Shown here one piece after another: positions 1 through 7,943 of a stretch of 64,000 nt of DNA. The notes below the pieces were generated by a model. That model did no database searches and was not told the origin of the DNA. It saw only the letters and a program-made list of their open reading frames with translations. A program made the position numbers and the translations under genes. Position 1 is the stretch's first letter, and the number at the start of each line of letters is the position of its first letter. The stretch comes from Mesorhizobium sp. M2D.F.Ca.ET.226.01.1.1 (GTDB lineage: Bacteria; Pseudomonadota; Alphaproteobacteria; Rhizobiales; Rhizobiaceae), in contig NZ_RZOY02000006.1 in assembly GCF_004022705.2 (NCBI RefSeq), forward strand, positions 218,943-282,942, read 5' to 3'.

Positions 1-2
1 GC

Positions 3-377
3 TTTGAGCCAAAGAATAGCTACACGCCGTTGACCGCCTCTCCGCTACCTTGGCCGGACATCGAGGCTTTCTACGTTTCACTTACCGAGACCGCGTTCGA
101 TCAACAGCCGATTGTTGATCTCATTCGCCATATCCGCCTCGCATATGCGGAAGGCAGAATCCACGCCACTACATCAATGCACACGCTGGTCGTCAGCGTG
201 AACAATCCCATAGAACTCAATCGCGAAAATCTTCGAGTGGATTACCACTTCGGCTCTCGGGAATGGGCTTTCGGCTACTTTTCGAAGCCGTTCAAACCAG
301 CCGAATTCGTCAGGCGCTATCCTAAACCGTTGGGAATCGAAAAGTTCGACAGTTTCGTAACGATGATCGGCTGGTAA
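3..377 (+). CDS. hypothetical protein, 5' end outside window
   Basis: The frame is open from the first bases of the window and ends at a TAA just before the convergent LysR gene, so the gene probably starts upstream. A TTG at 30 could be an internal start but has no clear ribosome binding site. About 124 residues are visible. They are soluble and mixed alpha/beta in character, with no signal peptide, membrane segment or motif that I recognise. The base composition looks less GC-rich than the next genes, judged by eye. The function is unknown. The frame is credible because it is long for its position and has ordinary codon use, but no homology was checked. Confidence 0.55.
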   Translation, partial: FEPKNSYTPLTASPLPWPDIEAFYVSLTETAFDQQPIVDLIRHIRLAYAEGRIHATTSMHTLVVSVNNPIELNRENLRVDYHFGSREWAFGYFSKPFKPAEFVRRYPKPLGIEKFDSFVTMIGW

Positions 378-381
378 ACCC

Positions 382-1261
382 CTATCGCCTCGACCGCACG
401 AAATCTATGAACGCGCGTAGCGCCGGCGGAACATGCCGTCGGCTTGGGTGATATAGATAGAAGCCTGGAAAACGGGGGGACCAGGCTTCGAGAAAGCGGA
501 CGAGCCTGCCCTTTTCTATCCAGGGCTGGACCTGATAATCGATCATATAAGCCACGCCTGCCCCGGATCATGAATTCCGTGTCGTTGACGATAAGATTGC
601 CTTTGAGGGCTATCTCCAGCGAACGTCGGCCGCGTGAGAACTCCCATCGATAGATGTCGCCGGCGCCTGGCCATTGGAAGTTGATGCAGCGATGCTTGTG
701 CAGGTCCTTTGGGTGGCGCGGAACCGCACGTCCGGCAAGGTAGGCTGGAGCCGCCACCGCCGCAATCTGCAGCTCATCGCTGAGCTTGACTGCGACCATG
801 TCCTGCTCGAGCCGCTCGCCGAGCCGGATGCCCGCGTCGAAGCGCCTTTCGACGATGTCGGTCAGCATGTCGTCGACGACAACCGTCAATGCGATATCGG
901 GATAGGCAAGCTGGAAATCGCCGAGAACCGGCGCGATGAACCGCATCGCGGCGACCCGCGATGCATTGATGCGCAGCGTGCCCGCAGGCCGATCGCGGCC
1001 TGACTGGACCTCGGCCAGGGCGCCGTCCAGTTCTTCGAACACGCCCGCAAGGCGACCAAACAGCTTTTCGCCCGCCGCCGTCGGCGAAACGCTGCGCGTC
1101 GTGCGGTTGAGCAATCTTACGCCGACCCGCGCCTCCAACTGCCGGATCGTTTGGCTGAGCGCTGGCGGCGACACCTGCAGCCGAGCTGCGGCGCGGACGA
1201 AACTGCCCTCTTCCACGATCGCCGAAAAGGCCTTGAGTTCGTTAAAGTCGGAGCCGCGCAT
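382..1261 (-). pseudogene. LysR-family transcriptional regulator, frameshifted
   Basis: The N-terminus is a typical LysR winged helix (about residues 1-60, FNELKAFSAIVEEGSF then SPPALSQTIRQLEAR), followed by the start of a LysR effector domain. The ATG at 1261 is preferred over one 14 codons upstream because AGGA lies at proper distance. Near 557-566 the frame breaks. Upstream the protein reads VNDTEFMIR. In the next frame it resumes AGVAYMIDYQVQPWIEKG and runs through a normal LysR C-terminus (FPGFYLYHPSRRHVPPALRAF) to a stop at 382. Family comparison suggests about five residues (AALDG-like) are missing, which fits a 14-nt deletion. Without correction the frame runs on to 317 with nonsense sequence. 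The gene is divergent from the SDR at 1388, the usual LysR target layout. The regulator is probably inactive unless this is a sequencing error. Confidence 0.85.
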
Positions 1262-1387
1262 TATGTATTTCCTGATTAACAGGCCAGTCAGATAATAGCG
1301 CATTATTCGACCAATCTCAGATCGCTACCTTTGAGCCGCCGGTCCAGCGCACAGATCTGCGGGACCTGAAGGTGAAGGATCCTGATC

Positions 1388-2119
1388 GTGTCTCAATCGC
1401 TGCAAGGCAAAACCGCAATTGTAACCGGCAGCTCGCGCGGCATTAACCGCGCGATCGCCGAAGGACTCGCAGCCAAGGGTGCGGCCGTCGTCGTCAACTA
1501 TGTCGGCAACAACAAGGCGGCGGATGAGGTGGTGGCCGCCATCACCGACAAAGGCGGCAAGGCGGTTGCCATACAAGCCGACATTTCCGTTCTCGCCGAT
1601 GTTCGCCGCCTCTTCGACGAGACCGAGCGCCGGCTGGGCAAGATCGACATCGTGGTCGCCAATGTCGGCGTCGCCGTCATCAAGCCGCTCATTGAAGCGA
1701 CCGAGGCCGATTTCGACCTGGTCTTCGGCACCAACGCCAGAGGGACGTTCTTCACGCTTCAAGAGGCGGCCAAACGTGTCCGCGACGGTGGCCGCATCAT
1801 CGCCGTCTCGACCGGCGGCACCAAGATGTTCTTCAGCCAGACGGCGCTCTATCTCGGCAGCAAGGGCGCTGTCGAACAATTCGTTCGCGTGCTCTCGCGC
1901 GAGTTGGGACCGCGCGGTGTCACCGTGAACGCGCTGTCGCCAGGCTTCACCGATACCGATCTGTTGCGGGAGCGCGATCGCGCCGTGGCCGCCGGCATGT
2001 CGCCCTTCGGCCGGATCGGTGCCCCGCGTGACGTTGCCGATGTCGCCGTCTTCCTGGCCAGCGATGAAGCGCGCTGGCTGACGGGCGAAAACATCCAGGC
2101 CGGCGGTGGGGTGGCGTAA
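1388..2119 (+). CDS. SDR family oxidoreductase
   Basis: A classical short-chain dehydrogenase/reductase of 243 residues, expected to be a cytosolic NAD(P)-dependent oxidoreductase. The cofactor loop TGSSRGIN is at residues 13-20, with Asn in place of the usual last Gly. ANVG at 91-94 stands where NNAG usually is. The catalytic set Ser141, Tyr155 and Lys159 is intact, and SPGFTDTD follows. The start is GTG with AAGGAT upstream. It is divergent from the broken LysR gene, so it was probably that regulator's target. The substrate cannot be read from the sequence; the closest general type is the 3-ketoacyl reductase/glucose dehydrogenase-like group. Confidence 0.85.
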   Translation: MSQSLQGKTAIVTGSSRGINRAIAEGLAAKGAAVVVNYVGNNKAADEVVAAITDKGGKAVAIQADISVLADVRRLFDETERRLGKIDIVVANVGVAVIKPLIEATEADFDLVFGTNARGTFFTLQEAAKRVRDGGRIIAVSTGGTKMFFSQTALYLGSKGAVEQFVRVLSRELGPRGVTVNALSPGFTDTDLLRERDRAVAAGMSPFGRIGAPRDVADVAVFLASDEARWLTGENIQAGGGVA

Positions 2120-2122
2120 GGA

Positions 2123-2221
2123 TAGGCAGTAGGCAGTAGAAAAATACCGAGGCGACATTCAGAGGATAGGGAGAATTAACGCCCTTCTTTCTACCTCCTA
2201 CTGCCTACTGCCCACTGCCTA
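2123..2221. repeat. inverted repeat built from TAGGCAG units
   Basis: The left arm TAGGCAGTAGGCAGTAG (2123-2139) is two tandem 7-mers plus TAG. Its inverted copy lies at 2198-2214 with one mismatch, and a further CACTGCCTA unit follows. The element fills the gap between two convergent genes and could fold as one long stem, so it may also stop transcription from both sides. There is no clear U-tract. Confidence 0.7.
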
Positions 2222-2232
2222 ATCCCTACTTC

Positions 2233-3453
2233 CTAATCCGCCATCGTCTCCAGACTGGCAAAACCCTCCGGCGCGTCGCCCTCGTCGAACGGCGTCATCA
2301 CTTCGACGAACGTGTCGGGGAAGAAGCCGTTGAAACGGGTCCTCAGCGACAGGGAGTAGGCGCCGATATGGCCGATCTCGATCCAGTCGCCGGTGTCGAC
2401 CGTTTCCGGCAGCCAGAATGGCCTGGACAGGATGTCGACGGAGTCGCAGGTTGCGCCGCAGACCTTGAACGGCACGATGTTTTTTTCCGCGCCATTGCGC
2501 GTGCGGATCGCCGGATCCGGGATGAAGCGGGCCGGCAGCGTGATCTTGCCGGTCCATGAATCCGACAGCGATGCCCAGATGCCGTCATTGATGTAGAGCC
2601 GCTTGCCCTTGCGCAAGAGCACGCGCACGATCAGCGAAAGGCAGCGCGCAACGATCACGCGGCCGGGCTCGGCCACCAGCGGCATCTGGTCGAACTGGTA
2701 TTCCTTCAGGTCGCCGGCGAGCCGCGACATCAGCTGGCCCAGCGACGGCATCTCGACCAGCTTGCGGTTGGGATCGTGGCCGTATTCGGCGGGAAAACCG
2801 CCGCCGACATCGAGCCCGGCAATATCGAAGGTCAGCCGGTTGCGCACCCAGTCGGCCGAGGCGAGCGCCCGCTCATAGGTGTCGGGATCCTCGATCTGGC
2901 TGCCGACATGGAAACAGAGGCCAACCTTGTAGCCGGTGCGGTTCAGCCGCTGGGAGAGCTCGACCGCATTGGCCGGGCCGGCGCCGAATTTCTTCGACAA
3001 TTCGTAAGCCGCATGGCCCTTGGTCTGGATGCGCACGAAGACGGTGATGGCGCCTGGGTCGATATCGAGCGCCCGCACGACGCGCGTCAGCTTGGTGATC
3101 TCGTCCTCATGGTCGAGCGAGATCACCCGGATGCCGTATTTCTCGAGCGCCAGCTTGATGTCGGACTGCGCCTTGACCGGATGCATGTAGAGCATCTCGG
3201 CATCCGCCGAGACCGCGCGCACAGCCGCGAACTCGCCTGGCGAAGCGACGTCGAAGGTGCTGACGCCGGCCTCCACCAAGGTCCTCAGCACGATCTGCTC
3301 GCCATTGGTCTTCACCGCATGAGCGGTCTTGCCGGGAAACATGCTCATGAACTGCAAGGCATCCGCCTTCAGCACCTGCGGGCGAAAGCAGTAGACCGGA
3401 TCGTCCGGACGAAGCGCCAGTGCCGCCTCGCGGGCATTTTCGAATCGCTGCAT
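2233..3453 (-). CDS. type III PLP-dependent decarboxylase (ornithine/lysine decarboxylase-like)
   Basis: An alanine-racemase-fold, group IV decarboxylase of 406 residues. Such enzymes act on basic amino acids such as ornithine, lysine or meso-diaminopimelate. PLP lysine is Lys48 in AHAVKTN. HVGSQ, GGGFP and AEPGR are the phosphate and substrate loops. ATCDSVDIL near residue 330 carries the active-site Cys-Asp pair that completes the dimer interface in eukaryotic-type ornithine decarboxylases. This motif, and the length near 400, favour ornithine decarboxylase over LysA; that choice is inferred. It stands alone between a convergent SDR and a divergent EamA exporter. Confidence 0.8.
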   Translation of the reverse strand: MQRFENAREAALALRPDDPVYCFRPQVLKADALQFMSMFPGKTAHAVKTNGEQIVLRTLVEAGVSTFDVASPGEFAAVRAVSADAEMLYMHPVKAQSDIKLALEKYGIRVISLDHEDEITKLTRVVRALDIDPGAITVFVRIQTKGHAAYELSKKFGAGPANAVELSQRLNRTGYKVGLCFHVGSQIEDPDTYERALASADWVRNRLTFDIAGLDVGGGFPAEYGHDPNRKLVEMPSLGQLMSRLAGDLKEYQFDQMPLVAEPGRVIVARCLSLIVRVLLRKGKRLYINDGIWASLSDSWTGKITLPARFIPDPAIRTRNGAEKNIVPFKVCGATCDSVDILSRPFWLPETVDTGDWIEIGHIGAYSLSLRTRFNGFFPDTFVEVMTPFDEGDAPEGFASLETMAD

Positions 3454-3661
3454 GGACGAATCCTCAGGTCTGGAGCGCGCACAATTAATCCTAGCTAGCC
3501 GCCAAAGAAAACAGTTGTGTGTCTCGCTATCGCCCGTGGCCGGCGCAAATCTTTGCCGACGCTAAACCAGTGGTCAGGTTTCGGGTGGCCCTTGCCGCCA
3601 GACCCGACATCGGTTGGTGAGGTGTTGGCGGGCCGGGATCGGCCCCCGGGAGGAACAGGAC

Positions 3662-4582
3662 ATGTCCACCATAGCCGGCGCCGCGCCGACGCGCGGACCC
3701 ATGGCGCTCAAGGATTGGGCGCAGCTTCTCTTGCTCGGCGCGATCTGGGGCGGATCGTTCTTCTTTGCCCGCATCGCCGTGTCCGATATCCATCCGCTGG
3801 CGCTGGTGCTGTTCCGCGTCGCCATCGCGGCGATCGCACTTCAGCTTTATCTGGCGATCCGCGGCCCGTCCTTTCGTCTCGCCTTCCCGCATGCCGGCCT
3901 GTTCTTCCTGCTGGCGCTCACCAACAATGTCGTCCCCTTCTCGCTGATCTTCGCCGGCCAGACCGAGCTCGGCGCTGGCGTCGCCTCGGTGCTCAACGCC
4001 ACGACGCCGTTCTGGACGCTGACCCTGGCCAACGCGCTCACCACCGACGAGAAGCTGTCCTGGAACAAGCTGGCCGGAATCGCGCTCGGTGTAGCCGGCA
4101 CCGCGGTCATGATTGGCCCGGGTCTTGTTGCCGGCCTCGGCGGGCCGGTCTGGGCCAAGTTCGCGCTGATCGGCGCCTCGGTGTCCTATGCGATCGCCTT
4201 GATGATCGCGCGCCGCTTCAAGGGCGTGCCCTCGCCAGTCATCGCCACAGGGCAACTGACCGCGTCGACCATCATCATGATCCCCATCGTGCTCATTGCC
4301 TATGGGCCGAAGGGCTTGTTCTCCGCCTCGCCGCCGGTCTGGGCAGCCGTGCTGGCGCTGGCGCTGCTGTCCACCGCCTTCGCCTACATCCTCTATTTCA
4401 ACCTCGTCGCCTCGGCTGGCGCCACCAATGCCTCGCTGGTCACCCTGGTCGTACCGGTCAGCGCGGTGCTGCTCGGCTTTCTCTTCCTTGGCGAGCGGCT
4501 TGCGCTGTTCGAAATCGGCGGCATGACGCTGATTGGACTCGGCTTGATCACCATCGACGGACGGCTGTTCGGCCGATGGTAG
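3662..4582 (+). CDS. DMT superfamily transporter, EamA family
   Basis: An inner-membrane protein of 306 residues with ten hydrophobic segments arranged as two EamA repeats. The first opens with LLLGAIWGGSFFFARIAV and the second covers roughly residues 155-300. Members export amino acids, metabolites or drugs, and the substrate is unknown here. The ATG at 3662 is chosen because GGGAGGAACAGG sits just upstream; an in-frame TTG 16 codons earlier lacks such a site. The gene starts about 200 bases from the divergent decarboxylase, so export of a related amine or amino acid is possible, though only by position. Confidence 0.85.
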   Translation: MSTIAGAAPTRGPMALKDWAQLLLLGAIWGGSFFFARIAVSDIHPLALVLFRVAIAAIALQLYLAIRGPSFRLAFPHAGLFFLLALTNNVVPFSLIFAGQTELGAGVASVLNATTPFWTLTLANALTTDEKLSWNKLAGIALGVAGTAVMIGPGLVAGLGGPVWAKFALIGASVSYAIALMIARRFKGVPSPVIATGQLTASTIIMIPIVLIAYGPKGLFSASPPVWAAVLALALLSTAFAYILYFNLVASAGATNASLVTLVVPVSAVLLGFLFLGERLALFEIGGMTLIGLGLITIDGRLFGRW

Positions 4583-4775
4583 CGGTGTCATGCCACACCG
4601 CCGCCACAATTTATTCACAACCGCGGAGCCGCCTTTTGCCGAAGAGTTTCAACGGCTAACGGCAAATTCGAAGTCGCAAATTCCACAATCATGTCGCAAT
4701 GCAGCACGTTTTCCGCTTGCCTGTGGCACAAATGACCCTAGACTCCTGCCATAGCTCTGAAGAGGAGGCTATGGC

Positions 4776-4862
4776 ATGGGACTGACGAGGCCAATCAACG
4801 CTTTGATGATTTGTGCCGCATTCGCATTCATCGGTGCCCTTATCATAGGCGTTCTTCCCTGA
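4776..4862 (+). CDS. 28-residue single-pass membrane peptide
   Basis: A short frame with a strong AGAGGAGG ribosome binding site. It codes for MGLTRPINALM followed by one hydrophobic helix ending in GVLP. The positive residue near the start and the helix of about 17 residues fit a small N-in inner-membrane protein. It has its own gap on both sides and is followed about 50 bases later by a textbook terminator, so it looks like an independent transcription unit. An alternative ATG at 4771 stops after four codons. The function is unknown. The call rests on the binding site, hydrophobicity and terminator rather than on homology. Confidence 0.55.
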   Translation: MGLTRPINALMICAAFAFIGALIIGVLP

Positions 4863-4910
4863 CCCGCCAAAGCCGGGAAGACCAGACACCGAGGAAAGTC
4901 CAAGAGTTCG

Positions 4911-4940
4911 AAAGGGCCGGGTTTCCACCCGGCCTTTTCC
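4911..4940 (+). terminator. rho-independent terminator
   Basis: GGCCGGGT at 4915-4922 pairs perfectly with ACCCGGCC at 4927-4934 over a four-base TTCC loop, preceded by AAAG and followed by TTTT. On the plus strand it ends the small membrane-peptide gene. It may also serve metF, which ends at 4971 on the other strand. Confidence 0.85.
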
Positions 4941-4970
4941 ATTACAGCCTGACCTCTCTCGCAGCCTGAC

Positions 4971-5891
4971 TCAGGCCGCGGCCGAACCAGCCGCCGCCTC
5001 CGCCTCATGCGAGCGGATGCCGATCATGTGGCAGATGGCGAAGACGAGGTCGGCGCGGTTCATCGTGTAGAAATGGAAATCGCCGACGCCGCGCTCGACG
5101 AGGTCGAGCACCTGCTCGGCCGCCACGGCCGAGGCGACCAGCGCATGCGTCTGCGGATCGTTCCCCAGCCCCTCGAAACGCTCGGCCAGCCAGGCCGGCA
5201 CCAGCGCCCCGCAGCGCGACGAGAAATTCGCGACCTGGGTGAAATTATGCACCGGCAGGATGCCGGGCACGATCGGGATGTAGATGCCGGCGCGGCGCGC
5301 CCGCTCGACATAGCGCTCATAAAGATCGTTGTCGAAGAAGAACTGGGTGATCGCCCGCGTCGCGCCATTGTCGACCTTGCGCTTAAGCATGTCGATGTCG
5401 GTGGCGAAATCCGGGCTCTCCGGATGCTTTTCCGGATAGGCCGAGACCGAGATATCGAAATCGCCGGCGCTCTTCAGCGCCCCGACCAGTTCGGCCCCGT
5501 TGGCATAGCCGTCCGGATGCGGCCTATAGATGGTCCCGACGCCTGCGGCCGGATCGCCGCGTAGCGCGACGAAACGGGTGACGCCGAAGTCGACGAATTC
5601 CCGGATGACGGCGTCGACCTGGTCGCGCGCCGCGTCGACGCAGGTCATATGCGCCGCCGGCGTCAGCGTCGTCTCGTTGAGGATGCGCTTGACCGTGCGC
5701 GCCGTACGCTCGCGGGTCGAGCCGCCGGCACCGTAGGTCACCGAGACGAATTTCGGCTTGAGCGGCTCCAGCCGGGTGACCGTGTCCCACAGCCTAGCTT
5801 CCATCTCGTCATTCTTCGGCGGGAAGAACTCGAACGACACCCTGACCTTTTCGCCGATGTCGGGACGGCGGGAAAAGCGGAACTGATTCAT
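4971..5891 (-). CDS. metF: methylenetetrahydrofolate reductase
   Basis: A flavoenzyme of 306 residues that reduces 5,10-methylenetetrahydrofolate to 5-methyltetrahydrofolate for methionine synthesis. It has the expected bacterial length. Family landmarks are present: SFEFFPPK with the catalytic Glu21, VTYGAGGS at 51-58, LRGDP with the FAD-contacting Asp113, ITQFFFD with Gln183, and FYTMNRAD at 274-281. The start ATG overlaps the TGA of the upstream ArsR/methyltransferase gene (TGATG), so the two are translationally coupled and probably controlled by the palindrome upstream of that regulator. Confidence 0.95.
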   Translation of the reverse strand: MNQFRFSRRPDIGEKVRVSFEFFPPKNDEMEARLWDTVTRLEPLKPKFVSVTYGAGGSTRERTARTVKRILNETTLTPAAHMTCVDAARDQVDAVIREFVDFGVTRFVALRGDPAAGVGTIYRPHPDGYANGAELVGALKSAGDFDISVSAYPEKHPESPDFATDIDMLKRKVDNGATRAITQFFFDNDLYERYVERARRAGIYIPIVPGILPVHNFTQVANFSSRCGALVPAWLAERFEGLGNDPQTHALVASAVAAEQVLDLVERGVGDFHFYTMNRADLVFAICHMIGIRSHEAEAAAGSAAA

Positions 5892-6898
5892 CAGGCTGTT
5901 TCCCTCGCTGGCAAGGAATCGTTGGACGGATCGGCGATCAGCAGCCGGCGGTCGCGGCCGAGCCAGAGCTTGACCGTAAGCCTGGCCTCATTGCCGCCGC
6001 GCGGCCCGAATTCCTGGCTGTCCTCGAGGTCGAGCCCGGCCTCCTCGAACCATTCCGACATCTGCCGGTCTGAGAAGCCCAACCGCAAATGCGCGTGCTG
6101 GTCGCGCAGGAATTCAAGCGAATGCGGCGCGAAGTCGACGACGATCAGCCGGCCGGACGGCCTGAGCAGCCTTGCCGCCTCGCTGATGGCGCGCGCCGGA
6201 TCGTCGAGATAATGCAGAACCTGGTGGATGGTGACGAGGTCGAAGGCGTTGCGCTCGACCGGCGGCGAGAAGATGTCGCCCTGGCGCACCTGCGCATTGG
6301 CGATGCCGGCCTTGTCGAGATTGGCGCGCGCCACGGTCAGCATCTCGCGCGACATGTCGATGCCGACGCCGCGCCGATAGAGCGGCGCGAAGATTTCGAG
6401 CAGCCTGCCCGTGCCGGTGCCGAGGTCGAGCATCGACTGGAACGGCCGCTTGCCGACGAGCTTGAGCAACGCCGCTTCCACCGCGCGGTCCGGGACATGC
6501 AGCGAGCGGATGTGGTCCCAACTCGCGGCGTTCTCGGAGAAATATTCGGCGGCGCGGTCCTGCCGCTTGCGCTTCACCGCCGCCAGCCGCTCGAGATCGC
6601 GCACCACCTGCGGATCGGTCTCGCTGATGCCCGAAACCAGACGCTGCACGAAGTCGCGCGAATTGTCCGTATCGGTCAGCCGGAAAAAGGCCCAGGACCC
6701 CTCCTGGTAGCGGCCGATCAGCCCGGCATCGAGCAGCAGCTTCAGATGCCGCGACACGCGCGGCTGCGATTGCCCGAGGATCTCGGTGAGGTCGGAAACG
6801 GTAAGATCGCCACGCGACAGTAACACCAGTATGCGCAGCCGGCTGGATTCGGCCGCCGCCTTCAATGTATCTACCATTGTGTCGAGCGAGACATGCAT
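5891..6898 (-). CDS. ArsR-family regulator fused to SAM-dependent methyltransferase (SahR/SamR-like)
   Basis: A two-domain protein of 335 residues. Residues 1-90 form an ArsR winged helix (LRILVLLSRGDLTVSDL, then QPRVSRHLKLLLDAGLI). Residues 110-300 are a class I methyltransferase fold with DLGTGTGR at 158-165, Asp181 after the second strand and GDIF at 207-210. In proteobacteria this architecture is known from regulators of methionine and SAM recycling that sense SAM or S-adenosylhomocysteine. The operon position directly before metF supports that role. The longer frame reaching back to 7699 is only open antisense to trmO; the ATG at 6898 gives the normal N-terminus. The ligand and target list are inferred. 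Confidence 0.85.
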   Translation of the reverse strand: MHVSLDTMVDTLKAAAESSRLRILVLLSRGDLTVSDLTEILGQSQPRVSRHLKLLLDAGLIGRYQEGSWAFFRLTDTDNSRDFVQRLVSGISETDPQVVRDLERLAAVKRKRQDRAAEYFSENAASWDHIRSLHVPDRAVEAALLKLVGKRPFQSMLDLGTGTGRLLEIFAPLYRRGVGIDMSREMLTVARANLDKAGIANAQVRQGDIFSPPVERNAFDLVTIHQVLHYLDDPARAISEAARLLRPSGRLIVVDFAPHSLEFLRDQHAHLRLGFSDRQMSEWFEEAGLDLEDSQEFGPRGGNEARLTVKLWLGRDRRLLIADPSNDSLPARETA

Positions 6899-6920
6899 GA
6901 GCGGGTTCTCGTTGAAAGAT

Positions 6921-6936
6921 ATAAAGATATGTTTAT
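6921..6936. promoter_or_regulatory. candidate operator of the ArsR/methyltransferase regulator
   Basis: ATAAAGATATGTTTAT is a 16-base palindrome with a single pair of mismatched positions. It lies 23-38 bases upstream of the regulator's start, in the gap shared with divergent trmO. A second AAAGATATA copy abuts it on the left. AT-rich ATAAAGATAT-type palindromes suit an ArsR dimer controlling the metF operon. Confidence 0.6.
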
Positions 6937-7039
6937 GTCGATTTTGAAACCCTGGCAAGCGCCTATGTCGCTTCCGGACAAGAAAATGGCGCAGCCGTGA
7001 TCCGCGCAGGGCGGGCGGCTCCTCCGGAGGGTGAAAAGC

Positions 7040-7546
7040 ATGTTTGAGACGCGCGAAGGCGAAATGCTTCTTGCAGCCGATCCGGGACAACTTCGGCCGG
7101 ACGGCCATGTCGTCTTTATCGGCCGCATCGTCTCGCCCTGGACGAGGCGCGAAGACTGTCCCAAGAACATGAGAGCTGCCCGCGAATCCCGGCGGGCCGC
7201 AACCGTCCTGATCGACGAACCCTATCGCCCGGGGCCGCGCGACCTCGACCGCGCCAGCCACGTCGTCATCCTGTCCTGGCTCCATCACGCGCCGCGCAAT
7301 CTGATCGTGCAGAAGCCGCGCCATGCGGCTGAACCGAAAGGCGTTTTCTCGCTGCGCTCCCCTGCCCGTCCGAACCTGGTCGGCCTGCATGTGGCGAAGC
7401 TCGTCACTCTCGACATCGCGGCCGGCCGGATCGAGATCGACGCCATCGATGTGCTGGACGCCACGCCGGTCATCGACATCAAGCCCTATTACGCTTCGAC
7501 CGATGCCTTTCCCGAAGCGACCATTGCCGGACGCGACGAGCAATGA
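7040..7546 (+). CDS. trmO: tRNA (adenine-N6)-methyltransferase TrmO (TsaA family)
   Basis: A protein of 168 residues of the TrmO/TsaA family, which methylates N6-threonylcarbamoyladenosine at position 37 of certain tRNAs using SAM. Diagnostic blocks are PWTRREDCPKN near the start, ILSWLHHA, GVFSLRSPARPNLVGLHVAKL, and DIKPYYASTDAF near the end. CCGGAGGG followed by nine bases places the start at ATG 7040 rather than GTG 7031. It is divergent from the metF regulator and overlaps the next gene by ATGA. Confidence 0.85.
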   Translation: MFETREGEMLLAADPGQLRPDGHVVFIGRIVSPWTRREDCPKNMRAARESRRAATVLIDEPYRPGPRDLDRASHVVILSWLHHAPRNLIVQKPRHAAEPKGVFSLRSPARPNLVGLHVAKLVTLDIAAGRIEIDAIDVLDATPVIDIKPYYASTDAFPEATIAGRDEQ

Positions 7547-7857
7547 GCGCCCCCACCGGCCGCCGCCGCGCCATCGCCAAGGCGCTGACCGCGCTTCTGC
7601 CGCTCGCGCCTTATGCCGATATGGAAAAGATCCGCGCTGACGCCGGTTCGGTGCACATGAAAACCTTGCCGCCGACCATCGCGGTGTGGCTGGCAACAAT
7701 CGCCCATATCCGTCACGCCCATACCGATTATGAAAAGCTGCTTGCAGAAGGTTACGACCGGGACAGCGCGCGCTTCTTCGTCATCGAGCAGACCAATGTG
7801 GTGCTCACCCGCTGGCGCGCGACACGGCTTCTGGAGGAAGACGACGAGGACGAATGA
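7543..7857 (+). CDS. DUF2293 domain-containing protein
   Basis: A small soluble protein of 104 residues that starts within the stop of trmO (ATGA), so it is translationally coupled. The core DSARFFVIEQTNVVLTRWRATRLLEE resembles the DUF2293 family common in alphaproteobacteria. It is rich in charged helices and ends in an acidic tail. No activity is known for the family. Coupling to trmO hints at a link to tRNA or translation, but this is position only. Confidence 0.7.
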   Translation: MSAPTGRRRAIAKALTALLPLAPYADMEKIRADAGSVHMKTLPPTIAVWLATIAHIRHAHTDYEKLLAEGYDRDSARFFVIEQTNVVLTRWRATRLLEEDDEDE

Positions 7858-7943
7858 GGCCAAGCAGCGCTGCCTGGCTGGCTCTACTGCATCCGCAGCC
7901 GGACGCTAGCCTGCCTTCACTGGAACGCCCGAGGAGGAATGAA

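Noticed and set aside
5891..7699. A 602-residue version of the ArsR/methyltransferase protein
   Set aside because: The extra 267 N-terminal residues are antisense to trmO and DUF2293, are arginine-rich, and do not resemble any domain. The ArsR domain starts normally at 6898.
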